Of a stretch of 64,000 nucleotides of DNA, positions 8,029 through 16,252 are shown piece after piece. Source of the DNA: Streptomyces marinisediminis (lineage in GTDB: Bacteria > Actinomycetota > Actinomycetes > Streptomycetales > Streptomycetaceae); assembly GCF_026262575.1 (NCBI RefSeq), contig NZ_JAPKFL010000022.1, positions 1 through 64,000 of the forward strand. The letters are read 5' to 3'. The notes below the pieces were generated by a model. It saw nothing but the letters and a program-made list of their open reading frames with translations. It made no database searches and was not told the DNA's origin. Each line of letters opens with the position of its first letter. Positions within the stretch are counted from its first letter, which is position 1. The position numbers were made by a program, and so were the translations under genes.

Positions 8029-8757
8029 GTGACGCCGCACGAGAACCTGACCAGTTTCGAGTCCTTCGAAACCTACGTGCGCAGCCGCCAGGAGGCGCTG
8101 CTGCGCAGTGCGCGGCGCCTGGTCCCCGATCCCACCGACGCCCAGGACCTCCTGCAGACGGCACTCGTGCGCACGTATGGAAAATGGGACGGTATCGAGG
8201 ACAAGTCGCTGGCCGACGCCTACCTCCGGCGCGTGATGATCAACACGCGCACCGAGTGGTGGCGCTCGCGGCGCCTCCAGGAGCTGCCGACCGACACACT
8301 GCCCGAGGTGGCCAGCGAGGAGGACCGCTTCGGCCAGTACGCCGACCGCGCCCTCCTGGTCGACGTCCTGAGCGTGCTCGCGCCCAAGCAGCGCAGCGTG
8401 GTCGTGCTGCGCCACTGGGAGCAGATGAGCACCGAGGAGACGGCCGAGGCGCTCGGCATGTCCACGGGCACCGTGAAGAGCACGCTGCACCGGGCGCTGG
8501 CCCGGCTGCGGGAGGAGCTGGAGAGCAGGGAGCTGTGCGAGCAGTCAGCGGAGCGCGGGCGCGGGCCCACCGGCGGCCCGCGCCCGGGCGTGCCGCGCAC
8601 CCGGGCCGCCGCGCCGCGGACCACCGCGCCGCGGACCACCGCGCCGCGGACCACCGCGCCGGGGGCCGCCGCGCCGGGGGCGAGCGCGCCGCGCGCCGGC
8701 GCACCGCGCGCGGGTGGCCGGCGGCCGGAGCGGAACCCCGCGGCGTGCGCCGTGTGA
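8029..8757 (+). CDS. sigE: ECF RNA polymerase sigma factor SigE, with long C-terminal tail
   Basis: SigE is the ECF sigma factor for cell-envelope stress. Region 2 (SLADAYLRRVMINTRTEWWR) and region 4 (PKQRSVVVLRHWEQMSTEET, then a recognition helix in MSTGTVKSTLHRALARL) are clear, and the sequence matches the SigE group. The GTG start at 8029 follows AAGGGGAGG. The protein is 242 residues; the fold ends near residue 175. A Pro/Ala/Thr/Arg-rich tail of about 65 residues follows, part of it from a 15-bp tandem repeat (8611-8655). S. coelicolor SigE is, from memory, about 176 residues, so the tail is an add-on. The stop overlaps cseA. Identification rests on the four-gene sigE-cseABC order. Confidence 0.9.
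   Translation: MTPHENLTSFESFETYVRSRQEALLRSARRLVPDPTDAQDLLQTALVRTYGKWDGIEDKSLADAYLRRVMINTRTEWWRSRRLQELPTDTLPEVASEEDRFGQYADRALLVDVLSVLAPKQRSVVVLRHWEQMSTEETAEALGMSTGTVKSTLHRALARLREELESRELCEQSAERGRGPTGGPRPGVPRTRAAAPRTTAPRTTAPRTTAPGAAAPGASAPRAGAPRAGGRRPERNPAACAV
8611..8655 (+). repeat. 15-bp tandem repeat in the sigE tail
   Basis: Three perfect copies of GCGCCGCGGACCACC, with degenerate copies after them, encode repeated APRTT units at the C-terminus of SigE. Confidence 0.8.
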
Positions 8758-9512
8758 CGCTGCCGGGGGCCCGCCTGGCGGCGCCGGCGCTCTGGGCGCT
8801 CGTCACGCTCGTGCTCCTGGCGTTCGTGCTGAGCGGCTGCTCGGCCGGGGACGGCGTGCGGGTCGAGCAGTCGGCCGGCGCCGCCGAGGACCCCGGCGCC
8901 CGGGCCACGCCGCTGCCCGCCGCCACGCCCTCGCCCGAGTCCGGGCACGAGGGCGTCGCGGGGGGCGCCGCCCCGGCCGAGCCGAGGCCGCCGACCGAGG
9001 GCGGCCGGTCGATGACGGCCGCGGCTCCCGTCTCCCCGCCCGGCGCGGCGAAGGAGGTGGAGGTCGTCTCGCTGCTCAAGGGCGACCCGGCGGTCAGCCA
9101 GGACGTGAAGGAGGGCCTGAGCCCGTGCGTGCGCGACGCCTGGCCCGTGCACGTCGCGTACGGCCGCCTGACCGGCAACGGCGGCACGGCCGACCTGGTG
9201 GTCAACGTCTCCGCCTGCGCCGACGGCAACGGGCTCGGCTCCTACGTGTACCGGCAGCGGGCACCGGGCGAGTGGGAGAGCGTCTTCGCCCACGAGGGCT
9301 CCGCCGTCTACGCGGAGGTCGGGCGGGACGCGCTGCTGCTGCACCAGCAGATCTACCTGCCGGGCGACGCCGTGTGCTGCCCCTCCGGCGAGGACGTGGT
9401 GACCTACTCCTGGCGGGACGGCGGCTTCCGCGAGCGGGACCGCGTCTACCAGGAGTACCCCGAGCCCACGGAGACCGAGCCCGGGTCCGCGGACCCGGGC
9501 GGGGAGGACTGA
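8745..9512 (+). CDS. cseA: CseA, lipoprotein modulator of the SigE system
   Basis: CseA is a lipoprotein that dampens SigE activation through the CseB/CseC pair. The product has a basic N-terminus, a hydrophobic core and the lipobox LSGC (Cys32 if GTG 8745 is the start). A Pro/Ala-rich linker and an extracytoplasmic domain with four further cysteines follow (SPCVRDAW, SACADG, AVCCPSG). It overlaps sigE: GTG 8745 overlaps by 13 bases, GTG 8754 by the 4-base GTGA. I prefer 8745 because it supplies the two arginines of the signal peptide. Translation is probably coupled to sigE. CseB follows after 7 bases. Confidence 0.85.
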   Translation: MRRVTLPGARLAAPALWALVTLVLLAFVLSGCSAGDGVRVEQSAGAAEDPGARATPLPAATPSPESGHEGVAGGAAPAEPRPPTEGGRSMTAAAPVSPPGAAKEVEVVSLLKGDPAVSQDVKEGLSPCVRDAWPVHVAYGRLTGNGGTADLVVNVSACADGNGLGSYVYRQRAPGEWESVFAHEGSAVYAEVGRDALLLHQQIYLPGDAVCCPSGEDVVTYSWRDGGFRERDRVYQEYPEPTETEPGSADPGGED

Positions 9513-9519
9513 GCAGGCC

Positions 9520-10242
9520 GTGGCCGAGACACACGTGCTGTTCGTCGAGGACGACGACGTCATCCGCGAGGCGCTGCAACTGACCCTGGAGCGGGACGGC
9601 TTCGCGGTGACGGCCGCCCCGGACGGCCTGGCGGGCCTGGCGGCGTTCCGCGCCGACCGCCCGGACGTGGCGCTGCTGGACGTCATGGTGCCGGGGCTGG
9701 ACGGGGTGAGCCTGTGCCGCCGCATCCGGGACGAGTCGACCGTGCCCGTCATCATGCTCTCCGCGCGTGCCGACCCCATCGACGTGGTGCTCGGTCTGGA
9801 GGCGGGCGCCGACGACTACGTCACCAAGCCGTTCGACGGCGCGGTGCTCGTCGCCCGCATCCGGGCCGTGCTGCGCCGCTTCGAGCACTCCCGGGCCGCC
9901 GCCGGGCCCGACCCCGGTCCGGGCGCGGAAGCGCCGGCCGGGCCGGGGGCGTCCGGTTCCGTGCTGCGCTTCGGGGACCTGGAGGTGGACACCGACGGCA
10001 TGGAGGTGCGCCGCGACGGGGCGCCGGTGCCGCTGACGCCCACCGAGATGCGGCTGCTGCTGGAGTTCTCCGCCGCGCCCGGCAGCGTGCTCTCGCGCGA
10101 CCGGCTGCTGGAGCGGGTGTGGGACTACGGCTGGGGCGGCGACACCCGCGTCGTGGACGTCCACGTCCAGCGGCTGCGCACCAAGATCGGGCAGCACCGG
10201 ATCGAGACGGTCCGCGGGTTCGGCTACAAGCTGAGGGGCTGA
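9520..10242 (+). CDS. cseB: Response regulator CseB (OmpR family)
   Basis: CseB is the response regulator of the envelope-stress system and activates sigE. The 240-residue protein has an N-terminal receiver (acidic pair in VEDDDV, phosphoacceptor D54 in LLDVMVPGLDG, Lys in YVTKPF). A linker rich in Pro/Gly/Ala follows, then an OmpR-type winged helix (LTPTEMRLLLEF to RVVDVHVQRLRTKIG). GTG start at 9520. It is 9 bases from cseC and co-transcribed with sigE-cseA. Confidence 0.95.
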   Translation: MAETHVLFVEDDDVIREALQLTLERDGFAVTAAPDGLAGLAAFRADRPDVALLDVMVPGLDGVSLCRRIRDESTVPVIMLSARADPIDVVLGLEAGADDYVTKPFDGAVLVARIRAVLRRFEHSRAAAGPDPGPGAEAPAGPGASGSVLRFGDLEVDTDGMEVRRDGAPVPLTPTEMRLLLEFSAAPGSVLSRDRLLERVWDYGWGGDTRVVDVHVQRLRTKIGQHRIETVRGFGYKLRG

Positions 10243-10251
10243 GCGGCGGCG

Positions 10252-11496
10252 GTGCGAGCGTTCCGGGTCGGGCTGCGGTGGAAGCTGAGCTGCGCCATCG
10301 CCGCCGTCAGCGCGCTGGTGGCGCTGCTGCTGAGCCTCATCGTGCACAACGCCGCCCGGGTGACGATGATCAGCAACAGCCGCGACGTGCAGGACGAGCG
10401 GCTGCGCTCGGCCGAGCGGATCTACGAGTCCAACGAGCGGCTGGCGCTGGGCGCGGCGCTCGACGACCCCGAGCTGCCCGAGCCGCTGCGGGAGGCCGTC
10501 GCCGCGGGCGAGCGGGCCACCTACGTCAGCGAGAACGCCGACCACGCCCCGGACGTGTGGGCCGCCGCCCCGCTGCCCGGCGGCGGCGTCCTCTCCCTGC
10601 ACGCGCGCTTCACCGACCGCTACTCGGTCCTGGCCGACCTCGACCGCACGCTGGTGATCGGCTCCGGCTCCGTCGTCGTGGGCAGCTCGGCGCTGGGCGT
10701 GCTCATCGGCGGGCGGCTGTCGCGGCGGCTGCGCAAGGCGGCCGCGGCCGCCGGGCGGGTCGCGGCGGGCGACGCGGACGTGCGGGTGCGCGAGGCCATC
10801 GGCGGCCGCGCCCAGGACGAGGCCGACGAGCTGGCCCGGGCCATCGACGCCATGGCCGACGCGCTCCAGGCCCGCCTGGACGCCGAGCGCCGCGTGACCG
10901 CCGACATCGCGCACGAGCTGCGCACCCCGGTCACCGGCCTGGTGACGGCGGCCGGGCTGCTGCCCGACGGACGCCCGGCGGAGCTGGTGCGCGACCGGGC
11001 GCAGGTGCTGTGCACGCTGGTGGAGGACATCCTGGAGGTCGCCCGGCTGGACGGCGCGGCCGAGCGCGCGGAGCTCCAGGAGGTGGCGCTCGGCGAGTTC
11101 GTCGCCCGCCGGGTGCGGGCGCTGGACCCGGCGGCCACCGTCCGCGTCAGCGGAGCCGACGCCCTGGTCACCACCGACCCGCGCCGGCTGGAGCGCATCC
11201 TCGGCAACCTGCTGGCGAACGCGGCCCGGCACGGCGCGCCGCCGATCGAGGTCACCGTCGCCGAGCGCGAGCTGAGCGTGCGCGACCACGGCCCCGGCTT
11301 CCCCGCCGCCCTGCTGGCCGAGGGTCCCAGCCGCTTCCGCACCGGCTCCGCCGACCGCGCCGGACGGGGACACGGGCTGGGCCTGACCATCGCCGTCGGC
11401 CAGGCCCGCGTGCTGGGCGCCGCCCTCACCTTCACCAACGCCGACCCCGGCGCCACCGCCACCCTCCGCCTGCCCCCCTCGGCCCCCTCCGCGTGA
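10252..11496 (+). CDS. cseC: Sensor histidine kinase CseC
   Basis: CseC senses cell-wall damage (in S. coelicolor, antibiotics and lysozyme) and phosphorylates CseB. The 414-residue protein has a first membrane helix (AIAAVSALVALLLSLIVH, about 15-32), an extracellular segment of about 100 residues, and a second membrane helix (VIGSGSVVVGSSALGVLIGG). A HAMP-like segment, the phosphoacceptor box DIAHELRTPVTGL and an ATPase domain with N-box (NLLANAARHG), RDHGPGF and GHGLGLTIA follow. GTG start, 9 bases after cseB. It is the last gene of the operon. Confidence 0.95.
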   Translation: MRAFRVGLRWKLSCAIAAVSALVALLLSLIVHNAARVTMISNSRDVQDERLRSAERIYESNERLALGAALDDPELPEPLREAVAAGERATYVSENADHAPDVWAAAPLPGGGVLSLHARFTDRYSVLADLDRTLVIGSGSVVVGSSALGVLIGGRLSRRLRKAAAAAGRVAAGDADVRVREAIGGRAQDEADELARAIDAMADALQARLDAERRVTADIAHELRTPVTGLVTAAGLLPDGRPAELVRDRAQVLCTLVEDILEVARLDGAAERAELQEVALGEFVARRVRALDPAATVRVSGADALVTTDPRRLERILGNLLANAARHGAPPIEVTVAERELSVRDHGPGFPAALLAEGPSRFRTGSADRAGRGHGLGLTIAVGQARVLGAALTFTNADPGATATLRLPPSAPSA

Positions 11497-11535
11497 GCCG
11501 TGCCGGCCGCCAACTCCCGGGTGGGTGCGGGCGCT

Positions 11536-11541
11536 TAGGCT
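11536..11541 (+). promoter_or_regulatory. -10 element TAGGCT of the NACHT gene, leaderless
   Basis: TAGGCT ends 6 bases before the ATG at 11548, with no ribosome binding site. This predicts that the NACHT gene is transcribed from its own promoter and not by read-through from cseC. Confidence 0.5.
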
Positions 11542-11547
11542 GAGGGC

Positions 11548-14103
11548 ATGGAACCGAGCGCGCTGGGGATGCGGTTGGCGGCGGGCGCGGTGCGGCCGCT
11601 GGTGCAGAAGGTCCTGGTGAGCCGGGGGCCCGGCGCGGGGCTGGTGGACGCGCCGGTGCGGGTGGGCGGCTGGCTGAGCTTCCGCGGGGAGAAGCGCACG
11701 CTGCACGAGGGCGACCTGCACCGCCTGGCCACCGAGACCGTCGCCCGGTACGCGCGGGCGCTCGGGCCCCACGAGGCGCCCACCGGACCCGTCCGCGCCG
11801 AGGTCGCCGACGCCCTGGTGCGCGCCCTGCGCCACCTGGGCGAGCTGGACATGGACGACGTCCAGGCCGTCCGCCTGGGCCCCGAGCGGCTGGCCGCGCG
11901 GCTGCCCCGGCCCACCGCGCTCTCCGCGGACGCCGACGCCGCGTACACCACCCTGCTGCGCACCCTGTGCCTGCACGTGCTGAACTTCTTCACCCAGCAC
12001 TCCACCTTCGTCGCCCGCACGCTGCTGGAGCAGTCGTCGGAGCTGGAGCGGGTGCTGACCACCGTCACCCTGCTCGCCGAGCGCGTGCCCTCGCGCACCG
12101 CCCTGGACGCCCGCTTCGAGGAGTCCTACGCGGCCCACGTCGCCCGGCGGCACAGCGAGCTGACGATCTACGGGCTGGACGTGCACCACGCCCGGGAGTG
12201 GCCGCTGGACACCGCCTACGTCTCCCTGGAGGCCGAGGCGGGCGGCGTGCCGGTGCCCGCCGAGCGGGCACTGCGGGGCAACGAGCGCGTGCTGCTGCGC
12301 GGCGGGGCGGGGTCGGGGAAGACGACCCTGGTGCAGTGGCTCGCCGTCACCACCGCGCGCCAGACCTACGACGAGCGGCTGACCCACCTCATCGGCCGGG
12401 TGCCGTTCGTGCTGCCGCTGCGCCGCGTGCTGCGCGACGGCGAGCCGCCCACCCCGGACCGGTTCCTGCACGCCGCCGGCTCCGTGCTCGCCGGCGAGCA
12501 GCCCGAGGGCTGGGCGACACGGGTGCTGCGCGCCGGGCGCGCCCTGCTGCTCGTGGACGGCATCGACGAGGTGCCCGAGCGCGACCGGGACGCCACCCGG
12601 CGCTGGCTGCGCGACCTCATGGGCGACTTCCCCGGCAACCTGTGGCTCGTCACCTCCCGGCCGTCCGCCGTGCGCGGCGACTGGCTGGCCCGCGAGGGGT
12701 TCACCGAGCTGACCCTCTCCCCGATGGGCCGCGCGGACGTCGCCGCGTTCGTCCGCCGCTGGCACGCGGCCGCCGAGGCCGGCACCGAGCTGGCCGACGC
12801 CCTGCTGGAGCAGCTCCGCTCCGTCGGCGACCTCTCCCGGCTGGCGGTCAACCCGCTCATGTGCGGCCTGCTGTGCGCGCTGCACCGCGAGCGGCACGGC
12901 TTCCTGCCGCACAGCCGCAGGGATCTCTACGAGGCGGCCCTGGCCATGCTGCTGGAACGCCGCGACGTCGAACGGGCCGTGCTGGACACGGGGCTGCGGC
13001 TGTCCAAGGAGACCTCCGTCACCCTGCTGCAGAAGCTCGCGCACTGGATGCTCCGCAACGACCGCGCGGAGATGGACCGCACCGACGCGGTGGCCCAGCT
13101 CGCCCGCGCCCTGCCGCTGATGGCCCACATCCCGGCGGACCCGGAGGGGGTCTACCGCCACCTGCGCGACCGCTCCGGGCTGCTCCTGGAGCCCGCCGAG
13201 GGCCGCGTCGCCTTCGTCCACCGCACCTTCCAGGACTACCTGGCCGCCAAGGCCGCCGTCGAGGAGGGCGACTTCCCGCTGCTGACCGACCACGCGGAGC
13301 AGACCCAGTGGGAGGACGTGCTGCGCATGGCCGTGGCGCACGCCCGGCCCGCCGAGCGGGCGCGCCTGCTGCGCGGCGTGCTGGGGGACGACGCGGACGG
13401 CGTCTCCTACCGGCGCGTGCTGGTGGCCGCGTCCTGCCTGGCCCACGCCACCGAGCTGGACCCGGCGCTGCGGCGGGACATCGAGACGCTGCTCACCTCC
13501 CTCGTGCCGCCGGGCAGCGCCTCCCGGGCCCGGGAGCTGGCGGCGGTCGGCGGCACCCTGGTGCTCGGGCTGCTGCCCGGTCCCGAGGGGCTGAGCGACG
13601 AGACCGCCCGCCACGTCGTCCTCACCGCCACGCAGATCCCCGACGACGCGGCCGTGCCGCTGCTCGCCCGCTACCGCGACCACCCCTCGCTCGGCGTGCG
13701 GCGGCAGCTCAGCTGGGCCTGGCACCGCTTCGACACCGCGCTGTACGCCGAGGAGATCATCGCGCATCTGCGGCAGGACAAGCTGTACTTCACCGTCGCG
13801 GACACCGAGCACCTGCGCGCCCTGCGGGCCCTGGGCGGCCGCGACCGGGTGCACGTCGCCCACCCCTGCGACCCGGCGGAGCTGCTGGCGCTCCTGCCGG
13901 CCGAGCGCCTGACGCACCTGTGGCTGGCCGACGGCTACCGCACGCACCGCGGGCGGTCCTGGCTGGAGGCGTTCCCGAACCTGCGCACCCTGATCCTCCC
14001 CGACCGCCACGCCGTCACCGGGGCGGACACGATCCCGGCCCACCTGAAGATCAAGACGGCGTACAACGAGTCCCCCGTGACCCGCGGGCAGGCGTCCGTG
14101 TGA
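11548..14103 (+). CDS. NACHT-domain STAND NTPase (NLR-like protein)
   Basis: An 851-residue protein. Residues 1-220 form an all-helical N-terminal region of the kind found before bacterial NACHT domains. The NACHT NTPase follows, with Walker A GGAGSGKTT (252-260), Walker B LLLVDGIDEVPE (333-344), sensor LVTSRPSA and a winged-helix tail with FVHRTFQDYLAA. The last ~300 residues are helical repeats that end in a short leucine-rich-like stretch (LLALLPAERLTHLWLADG, FPNLRTLILPD). This is the architecture of bacterial NLR-like proteins; several bNACHT proteins are antiphage. No toxin, nuclease or TIR effector domain is visible, so any effector function is in the N-terminal helices or a partner. 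A radical SAM gene begins 38 bases downstream on the same strand, suggesting co-transcription. Confidence 0.9.
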   Translation: MEPSALGMRLAAGAVRPLVQKVLVSRGPGAGLVDAPVRVGGWLSFRGEKRTLHEGDLHRLATETVARYARALGPHEAPTGPVRAEVADALVRALRHLGELDMDDVQAVRLGPERLAARLPRPTALSADADAAYTTLLRTLCLHVLNFFTQHSTFVARTLLEQSSELERVLTTVTLLAERVPSRTALDARFEESYAAHVARRHSELTIYGLDVHHAREWPLDTAYVSLEAEAGGVPVPAERALRGNERVLLRGGAGSGKTTLVQWLAVTTARQTYDERLTHLIGRVPFVLPLRRVLRDGEPPTPDRFLHAAGSVLAGEQPEGWATRVLRAGRALLLVDGIDEVPERDRDATRRWLRDLMGDFPGNLWLVTSRPSAVRGDWLAREGFTELTLSPMGRADVAAFVRRWHAAAEAGTELADALLEQLRSVGDLSRLAVNPLMCGLLCALHRERHGFLPHSRRDLYEAALAMLLERRDVERAVLDTGLRLSKETSVTLLQKLAHWMLRNDRAEMDRTDAVAQLARALPLMAHIPADPEGVYRHLRDRSGLLLEPAEGRVAFVHRTFQDYLAAKAAVEEGDFPLLTDHAEQTQWEDVLRMAVAHARPAERARLLRGVLGDDADGVSYRRVLVAASCLAHATELDPALRRDIETLLTSLVPPGSASRARELAAVGGTLVLGLLPGPEGLSDETARHVVLTATQIPDDAAVPLLARYRDHPSLGVRRQLSWAWHRFDTALYAEEIIAHLRQDKLYFTVADTEHLRALRALGGRDRVHVAHPCDPAELLALLPAERLTHLWLADGYRTHRGRSWLEAFPNLRTLILPDRHAVTGADTIPAHLKIKTAYNESPVTRGQASV

Positions 14104-14140
14104 CAGTGGAGGGGCAGCACGACGGTTGGAGGCGCGTCGC

Positions 14141-15478
14141 ATGGACAGTCGTACCGGGCTGGTCGAGGACCTGATGGACCGGTTCCCGCAGGTACCGCGG
14201 GAGGCGGTGATCAAGGAGGACCTGCTGCGCGGCGGGATCGCGTTCGACGACTCCGCCCTCAGCGGCAACGAGGGCGGCGACGTCAAGCCGAAGTCGTACT
14301 TCATCTTCTCCTTCGACCACCGCACGCTCCCCGAGCTGGGGGAGGCTGCGCTGCGGCGCCCGCCGGAGGAGATCGTGCTCACCGGAGGCCCCTACGAGCT
14401 GCGCCGCACGGTGGTCTCGGTGCGCGTCAACCCCGCCTCGCCCTACCGCGTGCGGTCCGGCGACGACGGCACCCTCGGCCTCTACCTCGACGGCGCGCGC
14501 ATCGCCGACGTGGGCCTGCCCCCGATGCCGGACTACTACCGGCACACCCTCGCGAACGGCAAGTCGGTGATGGAGGTGGCGCCCACCATCCAGTGGGGCT
14601 ACCTGATCTACCTGACCGTCTTCCGGGTGTGCCAGTACTTCGGCGCCAAGGAGGAGTGCCAGTACTGCGACATCAACCACAACTGGCGCCAGCACAAGGC
14701 CGCGGGCCGCCCCTACACGGGCGTCAAGCCGGTCGAGGAGGTGCTGGAGGCGCTGGAGATCATCGACCGGCACGACACCGCGCGCGCCTCCACCGCCTAC
14801 ACCCTCACCGGCGGGTCGATCACCTCCCACGTCGGCGGCCGCGACGAGGCCGACTTCTACGGCCGGTACGCGCAGGCCATCGAGGAGCGCTTCCCCGGCC
14901 GCTGGATCGGCAAGGTGGTGGCGCAGGCCCTGCCCCGGGCGGACGTGCAGCGCTTCCACGACTACGGCGTGCGCATCTACCACCCCAACTACGAGGTGTG
15001 GGACGAGCGGCTGTTCCAGCTCTACTGCCCGGGCAAGGAGCGCTACGTCGGCCGGGACGAGTGGCACCGCCGCATCCTGGACTCCGCCGAGGTGTTCGGC
15101 CCCCGCAACGTCATCCCCAACTTCGTCGCCGGGGTGGAGATGGCCGAACCGTTCGGCTTCACCACGGTCGACGCGGCGATCGACTCCACGGCCGAGGGCC
15201 TGCACTACTTCATGTCCCGCGGCATCACGCCCCGGTTCACCACCTGGTGCCCGGAGCCCACGACGCCGCTGGGCAAGGCCAACCCGCTCGGCGCCCCGCT
15301 GGAGTACCACATCCGCCTGCTCCAGACCTACCGGGCGACGATGGAGGAGTACGGCCTGACCTCCCCACCCGGCTACGGCCCGCCCGGCCCCGGCCGCGCC
15401 GTCTTCTCCGTCAGCTCCTTCATGGACAGCCTCCCCCTGGAGGACACCCCCGCCCCCGTCCCCACCCACACCCCCTGA
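14141..15478 (+). CDS. Radical SAM protein of unknown function
   Basis: A 445-residue protein. The cluster-binding cysteines are C164, C173 and C176 in VCQYFGAKEECQYCDI. The spacing is CX8CX2C, unlike the usual CX3CX2C, and the Cys-aromatic-Cys signature is kept. A TIM-barrel follows with a glycine motif TLTGGSI and conserved blocks such as YGVRIYHPNYEVWDERLF and VIPNFVAGVEMAEPFG. About 160 residues before the barrel form a separate N-terminal domain. No SPASM/twitch cysteine cluster and no B12-binding domain were seen. The ATG at 14141 follows GGAGG by 8 bases; an upstream in-frame TTG at 14126 is less likely. It follows the NACHT gene closely and is ended by a strong hairpin. The substrate is unknown. 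Confidence 0.85.
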   Translation: MDSRTGLVEDLMDRFPQVPREAVIKEDLLRGGIAFDDSALSGNEGGDVKPKSYFIFSFDHRTLPELGEAALRRPPEEIVLTGGPYELRRTVVSVRVNPASPYRVRSGDDGTLGLYLDGARIADVGLPPMPDYYRHTLANGKSVMEVAPTIQWGYLIYLTVFRVCQYFGAKEECQYCDINHNWRQHKAAGRPYTGVKPVEEVLEALEIIDRHDTARASTAYTLTGGSITSHVGGRDEADFYGRYAQAIEERFPGRWIGKVVAQALPRADVQRFHDYGVRIYHPNYEVWDERLFQLYCPGKERYVGRDEWHRRILDSAEVFGPRNVIPNFVAGVEMAEPFGFTTVDAAIDSTAEGLHYFMSRGITPRFTTWCPEPTTPLGKANPLGAPLEYHIRLLQTYRATMEEYGLTSPPGYGPPGPGRAVFSVSSFMDSLPLEDTPAPVPTHTP

Positions 15479-15515
15479 CCCCACCCACGCGCCCCGGCGG
15501 GCGGCGACCGGGCCA

Positions 15516-15547
15516 CACCGGCGGGCGGCACACCCCGCCCGCCGGTG
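15516..15547 (+). terminator. Terminator hairpin after the NACHT / radical SAM pair
   Basis: CACCGGCGGGCGG and CCGCCCGCCGGTG form a perfect 13-bp stem around CACACC, 38 bases after the radical SAM stop. It closes a two-gene unit and may also block transcription arriving from the convergent flavoprotein gene. Confidence 0.75.
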
Positions 15548-15660
15548 CCCGCGGCGCTGCCCCCGGCGCCCGGAGCCGCCCCGGGCCCGACGCGCCGCAC
15601 GACCTGCTCGACGCCGCCCGCCCCCCGCCGTGACGCTCCCCACCGGAGTGGCGGTCAGGT

Positions 15661-16200
15661 TCACGGTGACGGAGGGGGAAGGGCGGCCAGCGCACGGTGC
15701 CAGGGGTAGGCGCTCGCGTCCCCCTGTTTCGGGGGGTGCGGTGGGTAGCCGTCGGGGCCATCCAGCACACGGACGCCCTGTTCCCGCAGCGTCGCGAGCG
15801 CACGGCCGACGGCGGGCTGCGCTCCCAACGCGGTGCTCCAGAACGGCATGGCCGCCACCGGCACCCCCAAGTGCACGCCCTCGGCAGGCACCCCGAGCGC
15901 CACGGTGTCCGTGATGCCGGCGGCCCACTTGCACGCACTCGTCGTCGTCATCGGCGCCACCAGCATCGCCGTGGCCCGGGGCAGCGCGTCCCGCTCGCCG
16001 GGAAGCTTGTACCGGTGGCGGACGACGCGCCCGGTCAGGCGCTCCAGTTCGGCCATGCGCGGCTCCCACCATCGGGCCGCCGTGGGGGTGAGGAGCAGGC
16101 AGACGTCCCACCCCGCGTCCTGTGCGGCGCGCACGCCCGCGTCGACGTACTGCGTAGGCCCCGCGGCGCAGGCGATCAGGTACAGCACGGATCGCGTCAT
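15661..16200 (-). CDS. Flavoprotein (HFCD / phosphopantothenoylcysteine decarboxylase-like)
   Basis: A 179-residue Rossmann-like flavoprotein. It opens with VLYLIACAAGP and carries the PTAARWW, ATAMLVAPMTTTSACKWAAGITDT and VPVAAMPFW segments of the homo-oligomeric flavin-containing Cys decarboxylase fold, which binds FMN. Members decarboxylate C-terminal cysteines of peptides or phosphopantothenoylcysteine; small stand-alone Streptomyces versions have no assigned substrate. The ATG at 16200 overlaps the stop of the upstream XRE gene (ATGA), so the two are translationally coupled. Start and upstream junction lie inside a ~63-bp sequence repeated at 19667-19730. Confidence 0.8.
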   Translation of the reverse strand: MTRSVLYLIACAAGPTQYVDAGVRAAQDAGWDVCLLLTPTAARWWEPRMAELERLTGRVVRHRYKLPGERDALPRATAMLVAPMTTTSACKWAAGITDTVALGVPAEGVHLGVPVAAMPFWSTALGAQPAVGRALATLREQGVRVLDGPDGYPPHPPKQGDASAYPWHRALAALPPPSP

Positions 16201-16252
16201 GCGCGCAGTCCACACCGCCCGGCGAGCGCGCGCAACGGGCCGCTGGGCACGG
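16190..16252. repeat. Copy 1 of a ~63-bp direct repeat bracketing the methyltransferase module
   Basis: This stretch spans the XRE stop and flavoprotein start. It recurs in the same orientation at 19667-19730. Identical blocks include GATCGCGTCATGCGCGC, GTCCACACCGCCC and GCGCGCAACGGGCCGCTGGG; a short block between the last two has diverged. Confidence 0.85.

Noticed and set aside
9202..14382. A 1726-codon open frame on the minus strand opposite cseC, the NACHT gene and neighbours
   Set aside because: It is antisense to well-supported genes, rich in Gln/Gly/Val/His low-complexity text with no domain, and typical of the open antisense frames produced by very high GC3.
11548..15478. Radical SAM gene as a RiPP maturase with a hidden precursor
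   Set aside because: No short precursor-like ORF with ribosome binding site was found next to it, and no SPASM-type cysteine cluster is present.
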